From Reyranella massiliensis 521 (GTDB lineage: Bacteria; Pseudomonadota; Alphaproteobacteria; Reyranellales; Reyranellaceae), in assembly GCA_945862125.1 (NCBI GenBank), contig CAMAYC010000040.1, positions 1-37,695 of the forward strand: a DNA stretch of 37,695 nt. The letters are read 5' to 3'. Below are positions 25,978 to 33,259 of this stretch, one piece after another. A program made the translations under genes and the position numbers. Under the pieces are notes generated by a model. The model saw nothing but the letters and a program-made list of their open reading frames with translations. It had not been told where the DNA came from and searched no databases. Positions within the stretch are counted from its first letter, which is position 1. Every line of letters starts with the position of its first letter.

Positions 25978-26127
25978 ATGAGTGTCACAACTCCTCACAG
26001 GCAGACCGATCGCCGAACCAACGAGCGGACAGTCAACCGGCTGCTCGATGGTGAATTGCTGGACCTCTATGTGGCCATTCTGATCGTCGTGCCGCTCGCC
26101 ATGTTCCTGCGGTCGCTGTGGTCTTAG
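25978..26127 (+). CDS. 49-residue single-span membrane protein
   Basis: A small protein with a polar, Arg/Thr-rich N-terminal half and one C-terminal transmembrane helix (LLDLYVAILIVVPLAMFLRSLW). GGAGGG precedes the ATG. The longer frame open upstream overlaps the kinase gene and is a shadow. I do not recognise a family. The EcfG-like promoter just upstream suggests a stress-induced membrane peptide. Confidence 0.65.
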   Translation: MSVTTPHRQTDRRTNERTVNRLLDGELLDLYVAILIVVPLAMFLRSLWS

Positions 26128-26166
26128 TCACGGCCTGATCAGCTCGGCTCTCGTGTGCTGCCGGAC

Positions 26167-26191
26167 GCAACTTCGGCTGGCACCCATCGTT
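26167..26191 (+). promoter_or_regulatory. EcfG-like promoter, GCAAC-N16-CGTT
   Basis: GCAAC 26167-26171, 16-base spacer, CGTT 26188-26191. It lies 35 bases before the exported CsbD gene, and has the same variant -35 element as the promoter of the cytosolic CsbD gene. Confidence 0.65.
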
Positions 26192-26226
26192 GCCTGACCA
26201 CCAATCACCTCAAACAGGAGCGTTCC

Positions 26227-26541
26227 ATGCGTACTCTTGCCGTCATCGCCGTTTGCATCGCCGCAGCCACCGTGCCGCTGGCCGTCCAGGCCCAGACGAG
26301 CGGCCAGACCACCACACAGTCCGATGCCAAGACCATCTGGGAAAAGATGAAAGGCAGCTGGACGACCAGCAAGGGCGCGGTGAAGGAGCAGTGGGGCAAG
26401 CTCACGGACGACGACCTGCTGGCCATCGAGGGCCGGCGCGACCAGCTCGTCGGCAAGATCCAGACGCGTTACGGCATCACCGAGCAGGAAGCCGAGGCCC
26501 AGGTGAGCACCTGGGAGACGCGTCGCCTGAAGGACATGTAA
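26227..26541 (+). CDS. Exported CsbD-family protein
   Basis: A 104-residue protein with a signal peptide (about residues 1-22, VQAQ) in front of a CsbD domain (about residues 36-98: WEKMKGSWTTSKG, VKEQWGKLTDDDL, LVGKIQTRYG). The domain closely matches the cytosolic CsbD at 20238, so the pair is likely a duplication with one copy sent to the periplasm. GGAG lies upstream of the ATG. It shares a promoter with the exported protein gene that begins four bases after its stop. Confidence 0.85.
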   Translation: MRTLAVIAVCIAAATVPLAVQAQTSGQTTTQSDAKTIWEKMKGSWTTSKGAVKEQWGKLTDDDLLAIEGRRDQLVGKIQTRYGITEQEAEAQVSTWETRRLKDM

Positions 26542-26544
26542 CGG

Positions 26545-27105
26545 GTGCCAGCGATGAAGTGCGCAACTCGTGTCGCCACGGTGGGTGCTGCAGGCACTCT
26601 TGCCTTGATGCTCGCAGCCTCGGTTCTGGCGCAGACGACGGGCCAGTTCCGCGATGAGCGGACTGGCAAGGTCTGGACGCCGGAAACCGTCAGCCAGGAC
26701 AACAAGCTGGCTCCGCCGACATCGGAGCGGGACAAGGCCTTCGATCCCCGCAGTCAAATGGCGGTGGTGGAGGGCGTCACGGTCCAGCGGCCGCGCGCAA
26801 GCTTGATGGGGGTGTTGCCCATCACGGCGGGGCCGAGCGTTCCGATCGTCACTCTCGACGGCGCATCTCTGCAGGCCGTGCCGGGCGAGCGTTGGTTGAC
26901 GGTGATCTACATCACCAACAACAGCGCAAATGTCGTCGATTCGGTGGTCGGTTGCACCTTCACCAATGCCGGCCGCAAGGTCGAGGACACCCGGGTGATT
27001 GTCCCGCCGGCGGGACCGGGCGAGCGGTTGGGCCTGCCCGTCTATGGCCCGCGGGTCGACCTGTTCGTCGATCAGGCTACCTGCCGCATCATCTCGCCTG
27101 CTTAG
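26545..27105 (+). CDS. Exported protein of unknown function, paralogue 2
   Basis: A 186-residue protein with a signal peptide ending near VLAQ. It is a clear paralogue of the gene at 16356, sharing FRD-x-RTG-x-x-WTP, VEGVTVQRP, PITAGPSVP, NNS, NAG, TRV, YGP and LFVD blocks and two aligned Cys. The start may be GTG 26545 (AAGGA ten bases upstream) or ATG 26554. Only three bases separate the exported CsbD stop from the GTG, so they form an operon under a stress promoter. Function unknown; an envelope role is the simplest guess. Confidence 0.75.
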   Translation: MPAMKCATRVATVGAAGTLALMLAASVLAQTTGQFRDERTGKVWTPETVSQDNKLAPPTSERDKAFDPRSQMAVVEGVTVQRPRASLMGVLPITAGPSVPIVTLDGASLQAVPGERWLTVIYITNNSANVVDSVVGCTFTNAGRKVEDTRVIVPPAGPGERLGLPVYGPRVDLFVDQATCRIISPA

Positions 27106-27130
27106 TGAAGAACGCACAGGCGAGAAGATC

Positions 27131-27173
27131 ATGGGCCGGCCAGCAGAAACGCAGGGCCGGCCCATTTCCGTTT
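27131..27173 (+). terminator. Hairpin terminator
   Basis: ATGGGCCGGCC (27131-27141) and GGCCGGCCCAT (27155-27165) form a perfect 11-base-pair stem, followed by the T-rich TTCCGTTT. It ends the CsbD/exported-protein operon. Confidence 0.7.
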
Positions 27174-27221
27174 GCGCCCAAACGCCGCTACGCTGCCGGC
27201 TTGTCAGACAGGGGGCGTTGA

Positions 27222-28793
27222 ATGCGTAGCAGGCAATTGGGACGGCGGACGGCACTGGCGGCGGGTGCGGCACTGGCGACGACGTCGCTGATCGGGTCGC
27301 GCGAGGCGCGGGCGGCCAAGTCGCTGACGGTGGTGCTCGAGTCCGAGGCGACGATCCTCGATCCGCATGCCACCACGGTGGCCATCACCAGATCTTTCTC
27401 GCTCCATGTCTTCGACATGCTGTTCGCCATGAACGAAGCCGGCGAAATCAAGCCGCAGATGGTCGACACCTGGACGGTCAGCGACGACAAGCTCACCTGG
27501 TCCTTTACCTTGCGCGACGGCCTCAAGTGGCATGACGGCACGCCGGTCACGGCCGGGGATTGCACGGCCTCCCTCAAGCGCTGGGGCGTACGCGATGCGC
27601 TCGGCAAGATGCTTCTGGCTGACACCGTCTCCCTCGATCCCGTCGATGCCAAGACTTTCAAGCTGGTACTGAAGCAGCCGTTCCCACTGTTGCTCGATGT
27701 GCTGGGCAAGCCGAACGCGCCGTTGCCGGCGATGATGCCGGCACGCCTCGCAGCCACCCCGGCCGACCAGCGCATCCCCGAGCCCATCGGCTCGGGTCCG
27801 TTCCGCTTCGTGAAGAGCGAATGGCGGCCGGGCAACGCGATGGTGTTGGAGCGCAATCCGGACTACGTGCCGCGCAAGGAGAAGCCGGATTTTCTGGCCG
27901 GTGGCAAGAACGTGAAGATCGACCGGCTCGTGCTGCGCGTCATGCCGGACCAGTCGACCGGCGCCAACGCGCTGATGGCGGGCGAGATCGACTACATGCA
28001 ATACCTGCCCTTCGACATGCTGCCGCTTCTCGAGAAGGAGCGGGGCGTGAAGCTGATGGGCCTGGGTGGCCTGCACCAGTTCCAGGGCAACTTCCGCCTC
28101 AACCATGCGGCACCGCCGTTCGACAATCCGGCGGTACGGCGCGTGCTGTGGAAGCTCGCCGACCAGGACGCGACGCTGACGGCGATCGGCGTGCCTGATC
28201 GCTACAAGGCAAAGTCCTGTCCGTCGTTCTGGATGTGCGGCACACCGCTCAGCACCGATGCCGGATCGGCCGGGGCCAAGCTCGATCTGGCGGCTGCCCG
28301 CGCCGAATTGAAGGCGTCGGGCTACAAGGGCGAACCCGTGATCATTCTGGAAGTCGCGGGCTCGATCAGCCAGACCGCGGCCCGCGTGCTCGCCCAGAAC
28401 ATGCGTGACGTGGGCTTCACCGTGGAGCAGCAGCCGCGCGACTGGCCGACCATCCTTGCCCGCCGCGCCAAGAAGGACGGCTGGTCGATGTTCCCGGTCT
28501 ACTCCAACGGCACGGACATGTTCTCGCCGCTCACGCACTTCTATATCGCCGCGACCTGCAACGACTTCCCGGGCTGGTCGTGCGACGAGCGCATTCCCAA
28601 GCTGCTGAAGGACTTCGCCCAGGCCGCGACGCTCGAGGACCGCAAGCGGATTGCGGCCGAGATCCAGGTCGTCGCCTACGAACTCACACCGTCGGTGATG
28701 TGGGGTCAGTTCAGCATCGCGGCGGGCTATCGCACCGACCTCAAGGGAATGATCCAGTCGTCGTATCCGATGTTCTGGGAGGTCGACCGCTGA
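27222..28793 (+). CDS. ABC transporter substrate-binding protein, family 5 (peptide type)
   Basis: Periplasmic solute-binding protein of 523 residues of the oligopeptide/nickel class (SBP family 5). The N-terminus has RRTALAAGAALA and ends near AREARA, a possible twin-arginine signal. The body shows the family pattern: LDPHATT, the WTFTLRDGLKWHDGTP-like block and the GSGPFRF motif. The FDNPAVRRVL block also matches family 5. No permease or ATPase gene is adjacent, so its transporter partners lie elsewhere. The ligand cannot be told. Its stop overlaps the next start (TGATG). Confidence 0.88.
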   Translation: MRSRQLGRRTALAAGAALATTSLIGSREARAAKSLTVVLESEATILDPHATTVAITRSFSLHVFDMLFAMNEAGEIKPQMVDTWTVSDDKLTWSFTLRDGLKWHDGTPVTAGDCTASLKRWGVRDALGKMLLADTVSLDPVDAKTFKLVLKQPFPLLLDVLGKPNAPLPAMMPARLAATPADQRIPEPIGSGPFRFVKSEWRPGNAMVLERNPDYVPRKEKPDFLAGGKNVKIDRLVLRVMPDQSTGANALMAGEIDYMQYLPFDMLPLLEKERGVKLMGLGGLHQFQGNFRLNHAAPPFDNPAVRRVLWKLADQDATLTAIGVPDRYKAKSCPSFWMCGTPLSTDAGSAGAKLDLAAARAELKASGYKGEPVIILEVAGSISQTAARVLAQNMRDVGFTVEQQPRDWPTILARRAKKDGWSMFPVYSNGTDMFSPLTHFYIAATCNDFPGWSCDERIPKLLKDFAQAATLEDRKRIAAEIQVVAYELTPSVMWGQFSIAAGYRTDLKGMIQSSYPMFWEVDR

Positions 28794-29065
28794 TGACGGC
28801 GGTGCGGCACAACGAGGCGCAGACCCGCTACGAACTCGACACCGAACACGGTATGGCGGTCGCGGTCTATCGTCAGCAGGGCGACGCCCTGGTGTTCGTT
28901 CACACCGAGGTGCCGCCGGAGGACGAGGGCAAGGGGATCGGCGCGCAGGTCGTGCGCGCTGCACTCGACGACAGCCGCAAGCGCGGGTTCAAGATCGTCC
29001 CTGCCTGCAGCTTTGTCGTCGCCTTCATGCGGCGGCACCCGGAGTATAACGACGTCCGCGGCTAG
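28793..29065 (+). CDS. GCN5-related acetyltransferase, YjdJ type
   Basis: A 90-residue minimal N-acetyltransferase-fold protein. It has the acetyl-CoA pyrophosphate loop pattern EDEGKGIGAQVVRAAL and a C-terminal FMRRHPEY motif seen in the small YjdJ-like group. The substrate is unknown. It is translationally coupled to the upstream solute-binding protein gene (TGATG overlap). Its stop TAG overlaps the convergent DUF2177 stop by four bases. Confidence 0.82.
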   Translation: MTAVRHNEAQTRYELDTEHGMAVAVYRQQGDALVFVHTEVPPEDEGKGIGAQVVRAALDDSRKRGFKIVPACSFVVAFMRRHPEYNDVRG

Positions 29066-29466
29066 GGCTGCATGGCCCGGACGACGAGGAAAGCGACGAG
29101 GGTGGCCGCCGCCGTCACGACGGCGCCCCAGGCGAGGTCGACCAGGCTGACGGCCATCGGCCAGCCCCGCAGCGTGGCGAGGTTGGTGAGATCGTAGGCG
29201 GCATAGACGCAGAAGCCGAAAAGGCCGCCGTAGAGGATGGCTGCGGACCAGGTGCCGGAAGCCATCGCTGGCGGGACCGCAAAGATGGCAACGCCCGCGG
29301 CGTGGATCAGATAGAACAGGATTGCTGCCCACCAGAGCGGTTGATCAAGCAGCATCTGGCCCAGGCGCGCCTTGTAGAATTCGCGGCTGACGACACCAAG
29401 CCACAAGGCGTCGAGAATCGCCAGGGTGACGAGCGCCGCGAGGTAGCTGACCAAGAGTGATTTCAT
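29062..29466 (-). CDS. DUF2177 membrane protein
   Basis: A 134-residue integral membrane protein with four predicted helices and the DUF2177 signature (LDALWLGVVSREFYKARLG near the N-terminus; YAAYDLTNLATLRGWP later). Its function is unknown. It starts 33 bases after the stop of the 45-residue membrane protein on the same strand. The two probably share the stress-type promoter at 29677-29701. Confidence 0.88.
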   Translation of the reverse strand: MKSLLVSYLAALVTLAILDALWLGVVSREFYKARLGQMLLDQPLWWAAILFYLIHAAGVAIFAVPPAMASGTWSAAILYGGLFGFCVYAAYDLTNLATLRGWPMAVSLVDLAWGAVVTAAATLVAFLVVRAMQP

Positions 29467-29499
29467 GCGGGCAGTGTAGCCCGTGTGCGGCGGTTGCGC

Positions 29500-29637
29500 C
29501 TATGTCCCAGAGAAGACGAGGACCCACGCGAGGCCGAGTGCGATGATGGCGGCCGTCGTCGAGATGATCAGGATGGTGATGATACGGCCACTGACGACGC
29601 CGCTGCGCGCCTCGACCGGAGTGAGTTCGCGTTCCAT
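29500..29637 (-). CDS. 45-residue single-span membrane protein
   Basis: A small open frame starting MERELTPVEARSG, followed by one long transmembrane helix (about residues 18-42). TTGGAG lies seven bases before the ATG on the minus strand. An EcfG-like promoter lies 40 bases upstream, and DUF2177 follows. I recall similar tiny xRELTPxEARxG membrane proteins in alphaproteobacteria, without a known function. Confidence 0.7.
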   Translation of the reverse strand: MERELTPVEARSGVVSGRIITILIISTTAAIIALGLAWVLVFSGT

Positions 29638-29676
29638 GTCGTCTCCAATGGTGAATGCAGGATGTGCTGCAAAATC

Positions 29677-29701
29677 AACGCCCCGGAACCGCCCGGGTTG
29701 C
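29677..29701 (-). promoter_or_regulatory. EcfG-like promoter, GCAAC-N16-CGTT (minus)
   Basis: On the minus strand GCAAC (29701-29697) and CGTT (29680-29677) are 16 bases apart. It points at the 45-residue membrane protein and DUF2177. It overlaps the plus-strand promoter at 29685-29710, so the two share 17 bases. Confidence 0.65.
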
Positions 29702-29710
29702 GGGCACGTT
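29685..29710 (+). promoter_or_regulatory. EcfG-type stress promoter, GGAAC-N17-CGTT
   Basis: GGAAC 29685-29689, 17-base spacer, CGTT 29707-29710: a perfect consensus with the longer permitted spacer. It lies 41 bases before the DUF1328 gene and overlaps a divergent site of the same class. Confidence 0.8.
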
Positions 29711-29751
29711 CACCTTCCAGTCTCTAAGTCGAGCCATCAGTGGAGAAAGTC

Positions 29752-29919
29752 ATGTTGTACTGGGCGGTAATGTTCCTCGTGATCGCGCTGGTGGCCGCTG
29801 TTTTCGGCTTCGGCGGGATTGCCTCGACCGCGACCGGATTGGCGCAGATCCTGTTCGTCATCGCCCTGGTGCTGTTCGTGATCAGCCTGTTCACCGGCCT
29901 TCTGCGCAGGAACCTTTAG
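29752..29919 (+). CDS. DUF1328 (YtjA-like) small membrane protein
   Basis: A 55-residue protein of the DUF1328 family: [22 protein letters not shown], then a Gly/Ala turn and a second helix ending GLLRRNL, so two membrane spans. GGAGAAAG precedes the ATG. The family is widespread next to stress genes and has no known biochemical role. Its stop overlaps the stop of the convergent gene ending at 29916 by three bases. Confidence 0.9.
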   Translation: MLYWAVMFLVIALVAAVFGFGGIASTATGLAQILFVIALVLFVISLFTGLLRRNL

Positions 29920-30827
29920 GCAGGTATCGAGGTGAAGTGGGCGCGCAGTTGCTCGCGCGCGACGTTGCCCGCGTCGCGGTCCCGGCAATTGATGATGGCG
30001 ACGCGAAAGCCACCGGGCGGCATCGCGTGACGGTCGTTGGCCAGGTTCTCGTGGAAGGTAATTTGCAGGCTGGAGACGCCCGGCATTCGGACGATCGCCT
30101 CTTGCAGGGCGGCCGGCGGATGGCGGTAGCGCGGCCCGTGCGGGGCGAACAGCACGACGCTGTAGCCGGCGCGGCGATGGGAATCGTCGAACCTCCATTG
30201 CTTCGTCGCATAGAGCCGGATCAGTGCCTCGACCCAGCCTTCGCCGTAGAGATCGGGCCACTGATCGGCGAAGCGCAGATGGACCTCGATGATGCGTCCG
30301 CCGATGGTTTCGAGATTGACCATGCCGGTGTAGCCCTTGAGATGACGGCGGCACCACGCGCCACACCCGTCCTCGACCGCGGGCACGGGGTCCGCGTGCA
30401 CTTTCCAGTGATCGAAGGTTCCGTCGCCGCTGGCCTGGCCGCTGGCGTGTCGCCACCAGTGCGGTACGCCGTCGACGACGGCGGCATCGCTGCTGATGTG
30501 ATCGCCTTCCAGCAGCGTGCTCCACATATGACCGGGCTGGTAGGCCGCGATGTAGTCGGCCTCGGATCGCAGAGTGCGGCTGCCGACGCCCATGCCCTTG
30601 AGATTGTAGATCGGCTTGGAGAAGACCGGATAGGCGGAGGGGCTTATGCCATGTGGCGCGGCATCGAGGCCCTGGCTCGCCGCCACCGCGAGCTTGTCGT
30701 AGACCCAGCGGTGCGCCGGGTTCCAGATCCAGGCGTCGCTGTCCTCAGTCGGAATGAAGATGTCATCGGGACATTTCGCACTCTCGAAATATTGAGTGCG
30801 CCACGGGTCGATTTCGCAAATCGGCAC
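29916..30827 (-). CDS. ATP-grasp-like protein of unknown function
   Basis: A 303-residue soluble protein that I do not recognise by name. The layout suggests an ATP-grasp-like fold: a Lys in [12 protein letters not shown] (Lys71), a central [13 protein letters not shown] strand pair, [15 protein letters not shown], and [15 protein letters not shown]. In the last block Glu181, Arg185 and Asp188 could be the metal and ATP residues. The GTG at 30827 is chosen because AGAGGGA lies about six bases upstream and the longer frame runs into egtB on the opposite strand. It is divergent from egtB, so a link to small-molecule ligation or ergothioneine chemistry is possible but speculative. Confidence 0.55.
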   Translation of the reverse strand: MPICEIDPWRTQYFESAKCPDDIFIPTEDSDAWIWNPAHRWVYDKLAVAASQGLDAAPHGISPSAYPVFSKPIYNLKGMGVGSRTLRSEADYIAAYQPGHMWSTLLEGDHISSDAAVVDGVPHWWRHASGQASGDGTFDHWKVHADPVPAVEDGCGAWCRRHLKGYTGMVNLETIGGRIIEVHLRFADQWPDLYGEGWVEALIRLYATKQWRFDDSHRRAGYSVVLFAPHGPRYRHPPAALQEAIVRMPGVSSLQITFHENLANDRHAMPPGGFRVAIINCRDRDAGNVAREQLRAHFTSIPA

Positions 30828-30886
30828 TTGCGTCCCTCTGGTTCGCGGGCGGAGGCTGTCGACAGTGGGTTCGCGACGGACGCATT

Positions 30887-30911
30887 GCAACCCACTATCG
30901 TCGACGGCGTT
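30887..30911 (+). promoter_or_regulatory. EcfG-like promoter before egtB, GCAAC-N16-CGTT
   Basis: GCAAC 30887-30891, 16-base spacer, CGTT 30908-30911, 21 bases before the chosen egtB start. Its position makes an egtB start at GTG 30914 impossible from this promoter and favours GTG 30932. Confidence 0.6.
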
Positions 30912-30931
30912 GCGTGCGGTGCGGAGGTGTC

Positions 30932-32128
30932 GTGTCGAACAAGGTAACGCAGACCGTCGAGAGCGGGAGAGCGGCGCCGGTCGCGCGTTTCCTGGCCGTT
31001 CGCAGCCTGAGCGAACAGCTTGCCGCGCCTCTGTCGGCCGAGGACCAGACCGTGCAGTCGATGCCGGATGCCAGTCCGACCAAATGGCATCTGGCGCACA
31101 CAACGTGGTTCTTCGAGACTTTCGTGCTGCGCCCGCACGCGCCGGGCTATCGCGTCTTCGATCCGGCTTACGCGTATCTCTTCAACTCCTACTACGAAGC
31201 CGTGGGCCCGCGTCATCCGCGACCGCAGCGCGGGCTGATCTCGCGGCCCGGCGTCGAGGAGATCATGGCCTATCGCCAGCATGTAACCGGTGCCATGGCC
31301 GAGTTGCTGGAGCGCGGCTCGGCCAACGTGGGGGCACTGGTTGAACTCGGCCTCCATCACGAGCAGCAGCATCAGGAGCTGATCCTGATGGATGCCAAGC
31401 ACATGCTGTCTCTCAATCCGCTTCGTCCGGCCTATCGGCCGGCGTCGCATGCCGTTGTGAACGATACCCGGCCGCTTGACTGGATCCGCGTCGACGGTGG
31501 CCTGGTCGAGATCGGGCACGAGGGGGAAGGGTTCGCCTTCGACAACGAGGGGCCGCGTCACCGCGCCTGGCTGGAGCCCTTTGCGCTGGCCTCGCGGCCG
31601 ACCAGCTGCGCCGAATATCTCGCCTTCATCGAGGACGGCGGCTACCGGCGGCCCGAGTTCTGGCTGTCCGCGGGATGGGACTGCGTCGGCCAACGCGGCT
31701 GGGAGGCGCCTCTCTATTGGGAGATGAAGGACGGGCGCTGGCACGTCTTCACCCTCTCGGGGCTGCGCGCACTGCAGCCGTCGGAGCCGGTGTGCCACGT
31801 CAGCGGCTATGAAGCGGCGGCCTTCGCCAAGTGGGCGGGCAAGCGCCTGCCGCGCGAGGCCGAGTGGGAGGCGGCGTCCGCGTCGCTGCTGGGTACCGGC
31901 GAGGTCTGGGAATGGACCGCCAGTCCATATGTTGCCTATCCCGGCTATCGCGAACCTCCCGGCGCGATCGGCGAGTACAACGGCAAGTTCATGGCCAACC
32001 AACTCGTCCTGCGCGGCGGTTGCAGTGCCACGCCGGCCGGCCACATACGCCCGACCTATCGGAACTTCTTTCCACCCGATGCGCGATGGATGTTCGGTGG
32101 CATTCGCCTGGCGGAGGACTTTCAATGA
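30932..32128 (+). CDS. egtB: Ergothioneine biosynthesis sulfoxide synthase EgtB
   Basis: Iron(II)-dependent enzyme that joins hercynine to a thiol donor (gamma-glutamylcysteine or cysteine) with oxygen. The 398 residues have an N-terminal DinB-like domain and a C-terminal FGE-sulfatase domain. The likely iron ligands are His56 ([12 protein letters not shown]) and His143/His147 (HHEQQHQE). The C-terminal part shows [29 protein letters not shown] and [23 protein letters not shown] 30932 has GGAGG just upstream. It overlaps egtD by four bases. A stress-type promoter precedes it. Confidence 0.93.
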   Translation: MSNKVTQTVESGRAAPVARFLAVRSLSEQLAAPLSAEDQTVQSMPDASPTKWHLAHTTWFFETFVLRPHAPGYRVFDPAYAYLFNSYYEAVGPRHPRPQRGLISRPGVEEIMAYRQHVTGAMAELLERGSANVGALVELGLHHEQQHQELILMDAKHMLSLNPLRPAYRPASHAVVNDTRPLDWIRVDGGLVEIGHEGEGFAFDNEGPRHRAWLEPFALASRPTSCAEYLAFIEDGGYRRPEFWLSAGWDCVGQRGWEAPLYWEMKDGRWHVFTLSGLRALQPSEPVCHVSGYEAAAFAKWAGKRLPREAEWEAASASLLGTGEVWEWTASPYVAYPGYREPPGAIGEYNGKFMANQLVLRGGCSATPAGHIRPTYRNFFPPDARWMFGGIRLAEDFQ

Positions 32129-33093
32129 ACGTTTCCCTGCTCGCTCAAGACCGTATCGAGATCAGCGACCGCGCCGAATTCCGCGATGCCGTGCTCGAAG
32201 GCCTGTCGCGCACGCCGCGCGCGATACCGGCCAAGTTCCTCTACGACGCACGCGGCTCGGAGCTGTTCGACGCGATCTGCGAGCTGCCGGAGTATTATCT
32301 CACGCGCACCGAGACCGGCATTCTCCAGAGCTGCACGCCCGAGCTCGCGCGACTCGCCGGGCCGGGCTGCGCGCTGGTCGAGTTCGGCAGCGGTTCCAGC
32401 GTCAAGACGCGACTGCTGCTCGACGCCATGCCCGACCTCGCGGCCTATGTGCCGATCGACATCTCGCGCCAGCATCTTGACGCGACCGCCGCACGGCTGC
32501 GGCGCGACTATCCTGGGCTCCGGGTCGAGCCGGTGTGCGCCGACTATATGGCGCTCGACTCCTTGCCGGCCGACGTGAACGGCGCGCCGCGCCTCGGCTT
32601 TTTTCCCGGCTCCACCATCGGCAACCTCGAGCCGCAGGATGCGACCGCCTTTCTGCGACGCGCCCGGCGCCTGCTCGGCGATCGCGGCGCCATGGTGCTG
32701 GGCGTCGACCTCCGCAAGGACCCGCGGCGGCTGCACGATGCCTACAACGACTCGGCGGGCGTGACGGCTGCCTTCACGCTCAACCTGCTGCGGCGCATGA
32801 ACCGCGAGCTGGGCGGTACCTTCGATCTCGCGGGCTTCGCGCACGAGGCCTTCTACGATCAAATCCAAGGCCGCATCGAAATCTACTTCCGGAGTTTGCG
32901 CGCCCAGATAGTGACGGTGGCCGGACGGACATTTGCCTTTGCCGAAGGCGAGCGCGTCCACACCGAGTACTCCTACAAGTACGACGCCGCAGGCATCGCG
33001 GCCCTAGCGAAGAGTGCTGGCTTCACGATCGACCGGACCTGGACCGATCCCGACCGCCTGTTCGCCGTCACCTACCTTGAAGCTGCCCCCTGA
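32125..33093 (+). CDS. egtD: L-histidine N-alpha-methyltransferase EgtD
   Basis: Methylates histidine three times with S-adenosylmethionine to give hercynine, the EgtB substrate. The 322-residue length is normal. Visible motifs are the N-terminal [29 protein letters not shown] block (in pieces), the SAM-binding [16 protein letters not shown], and [13 protein letters not shown]. The ATGA overlap with egtB shows coupled translation. No egtC, egtE or egtA is in the window, so the C-S lyase and any gamma-glutamylcysteine ligase lie elsewhere or are not used. A hairpin at 33102-33131 follows. Confidence 0.94.
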   Translation: MNVSLLAQDRIEISDRAEFRDAVLEGLSRTPRAIPAKFLYDARGSELFDAICELPEYYLTRTETGILQSCTPELARLAGPGCALVEFGSGSSVKTRLLLDAMPDLAAYVPIDISRQHLDATAARLRRDYPGLRVEPVCADYMALDSLPADVNGAPRLGFFPGSTIGNLEPQDATAFLRRARRLLGDRGAMVLGVDLRKDPRRLHDAYNDSAGVTAAFTLNLLRRMNRELGGTFDLAGFAHEAFYDQIQGRIEIYFRSLRAQIVTVAGRTFAFAEGERVHTEYSYKYDAAGIAALAKSAGFTIDRTWTDPDRLFAVTYLEAAP

Positions 33094-33101
33094 AACAGGC
33101 A

Positions 33102-33208
33102 GCCCGCCCCGGGGTTTCACCGGGAGCGGGCTTGAATGGCCGGGCGGGGAGGGTTGGCGTCGCTGAGCGGGGGAGCAGGGGCGACGCCGGGTAGATACCC
33201 GACCATAT
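33102..33208 (-). ncRNA. Candidate GsrN-like stress small RNA
   Basis: Minus-strand region of about 107 bases, directly downstream of a perfect EcfG promoter and without a credible gene. In transcript order it can form three stem-loops. The first is CGGGTA-TC-TACCCG (33201-33188). The second is an eight-base-pair stem, GGCGTCGC/GCGACGCC, with a 17-base loop containing GCTCCCCCGCTC. The third is a long GC-rich terminal hairpin (33131-33102). The C-rich loop and a further CCTCCCC stretch could pair with ribosome sites. Caulobacter GsrN is a sigma-T-dependent small RNA with a C-rich loop, so homology or analogy is plausible. The 5' end is inferred from the promoter and the 3' end from the hairpin, which has only a weak T-rich tail. 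On the plus strand the same hairpin may end egtBD. Confidence 0.5.
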
Positions 33209-33214
33209 CGCCTC

Positions 33215-33240
33215 AACGGAGAGCCGCTTGGGGAAGTTCC
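33215..33240 (-). promoter_or_regulatory. EcfG-type stress promoter, GGAAC-N17-CGTT (minus)
   Basis: On the minus strand GGAAC (33240-33236) and CGTT (33218-33215) are 17 bases apart, a perfect consensus. No protein gene lies downstream before egtD's opposite-strand end, only the structured region at 33102-33208. Confidence 0.75.
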
Positions 33241-33259
33241 AACGCTGGCCTGAAAAATT

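Noticed and set aside
30644..32125. 493-codon antisense frame opposite egtB
   Set aside because: EgtB and EgtD motifs on the plus strand are unambiguous; the antisense product is low-complexity Arg/Ala/Gly.
33117..33206. 29-codon minus-strand frame inside the candidate small RNA
   Set aside because: Its ATG would lie within a base or two of the predicted transcript start, with no ribosome site, and the product is Pro-rich; RNA structure explains the region better.
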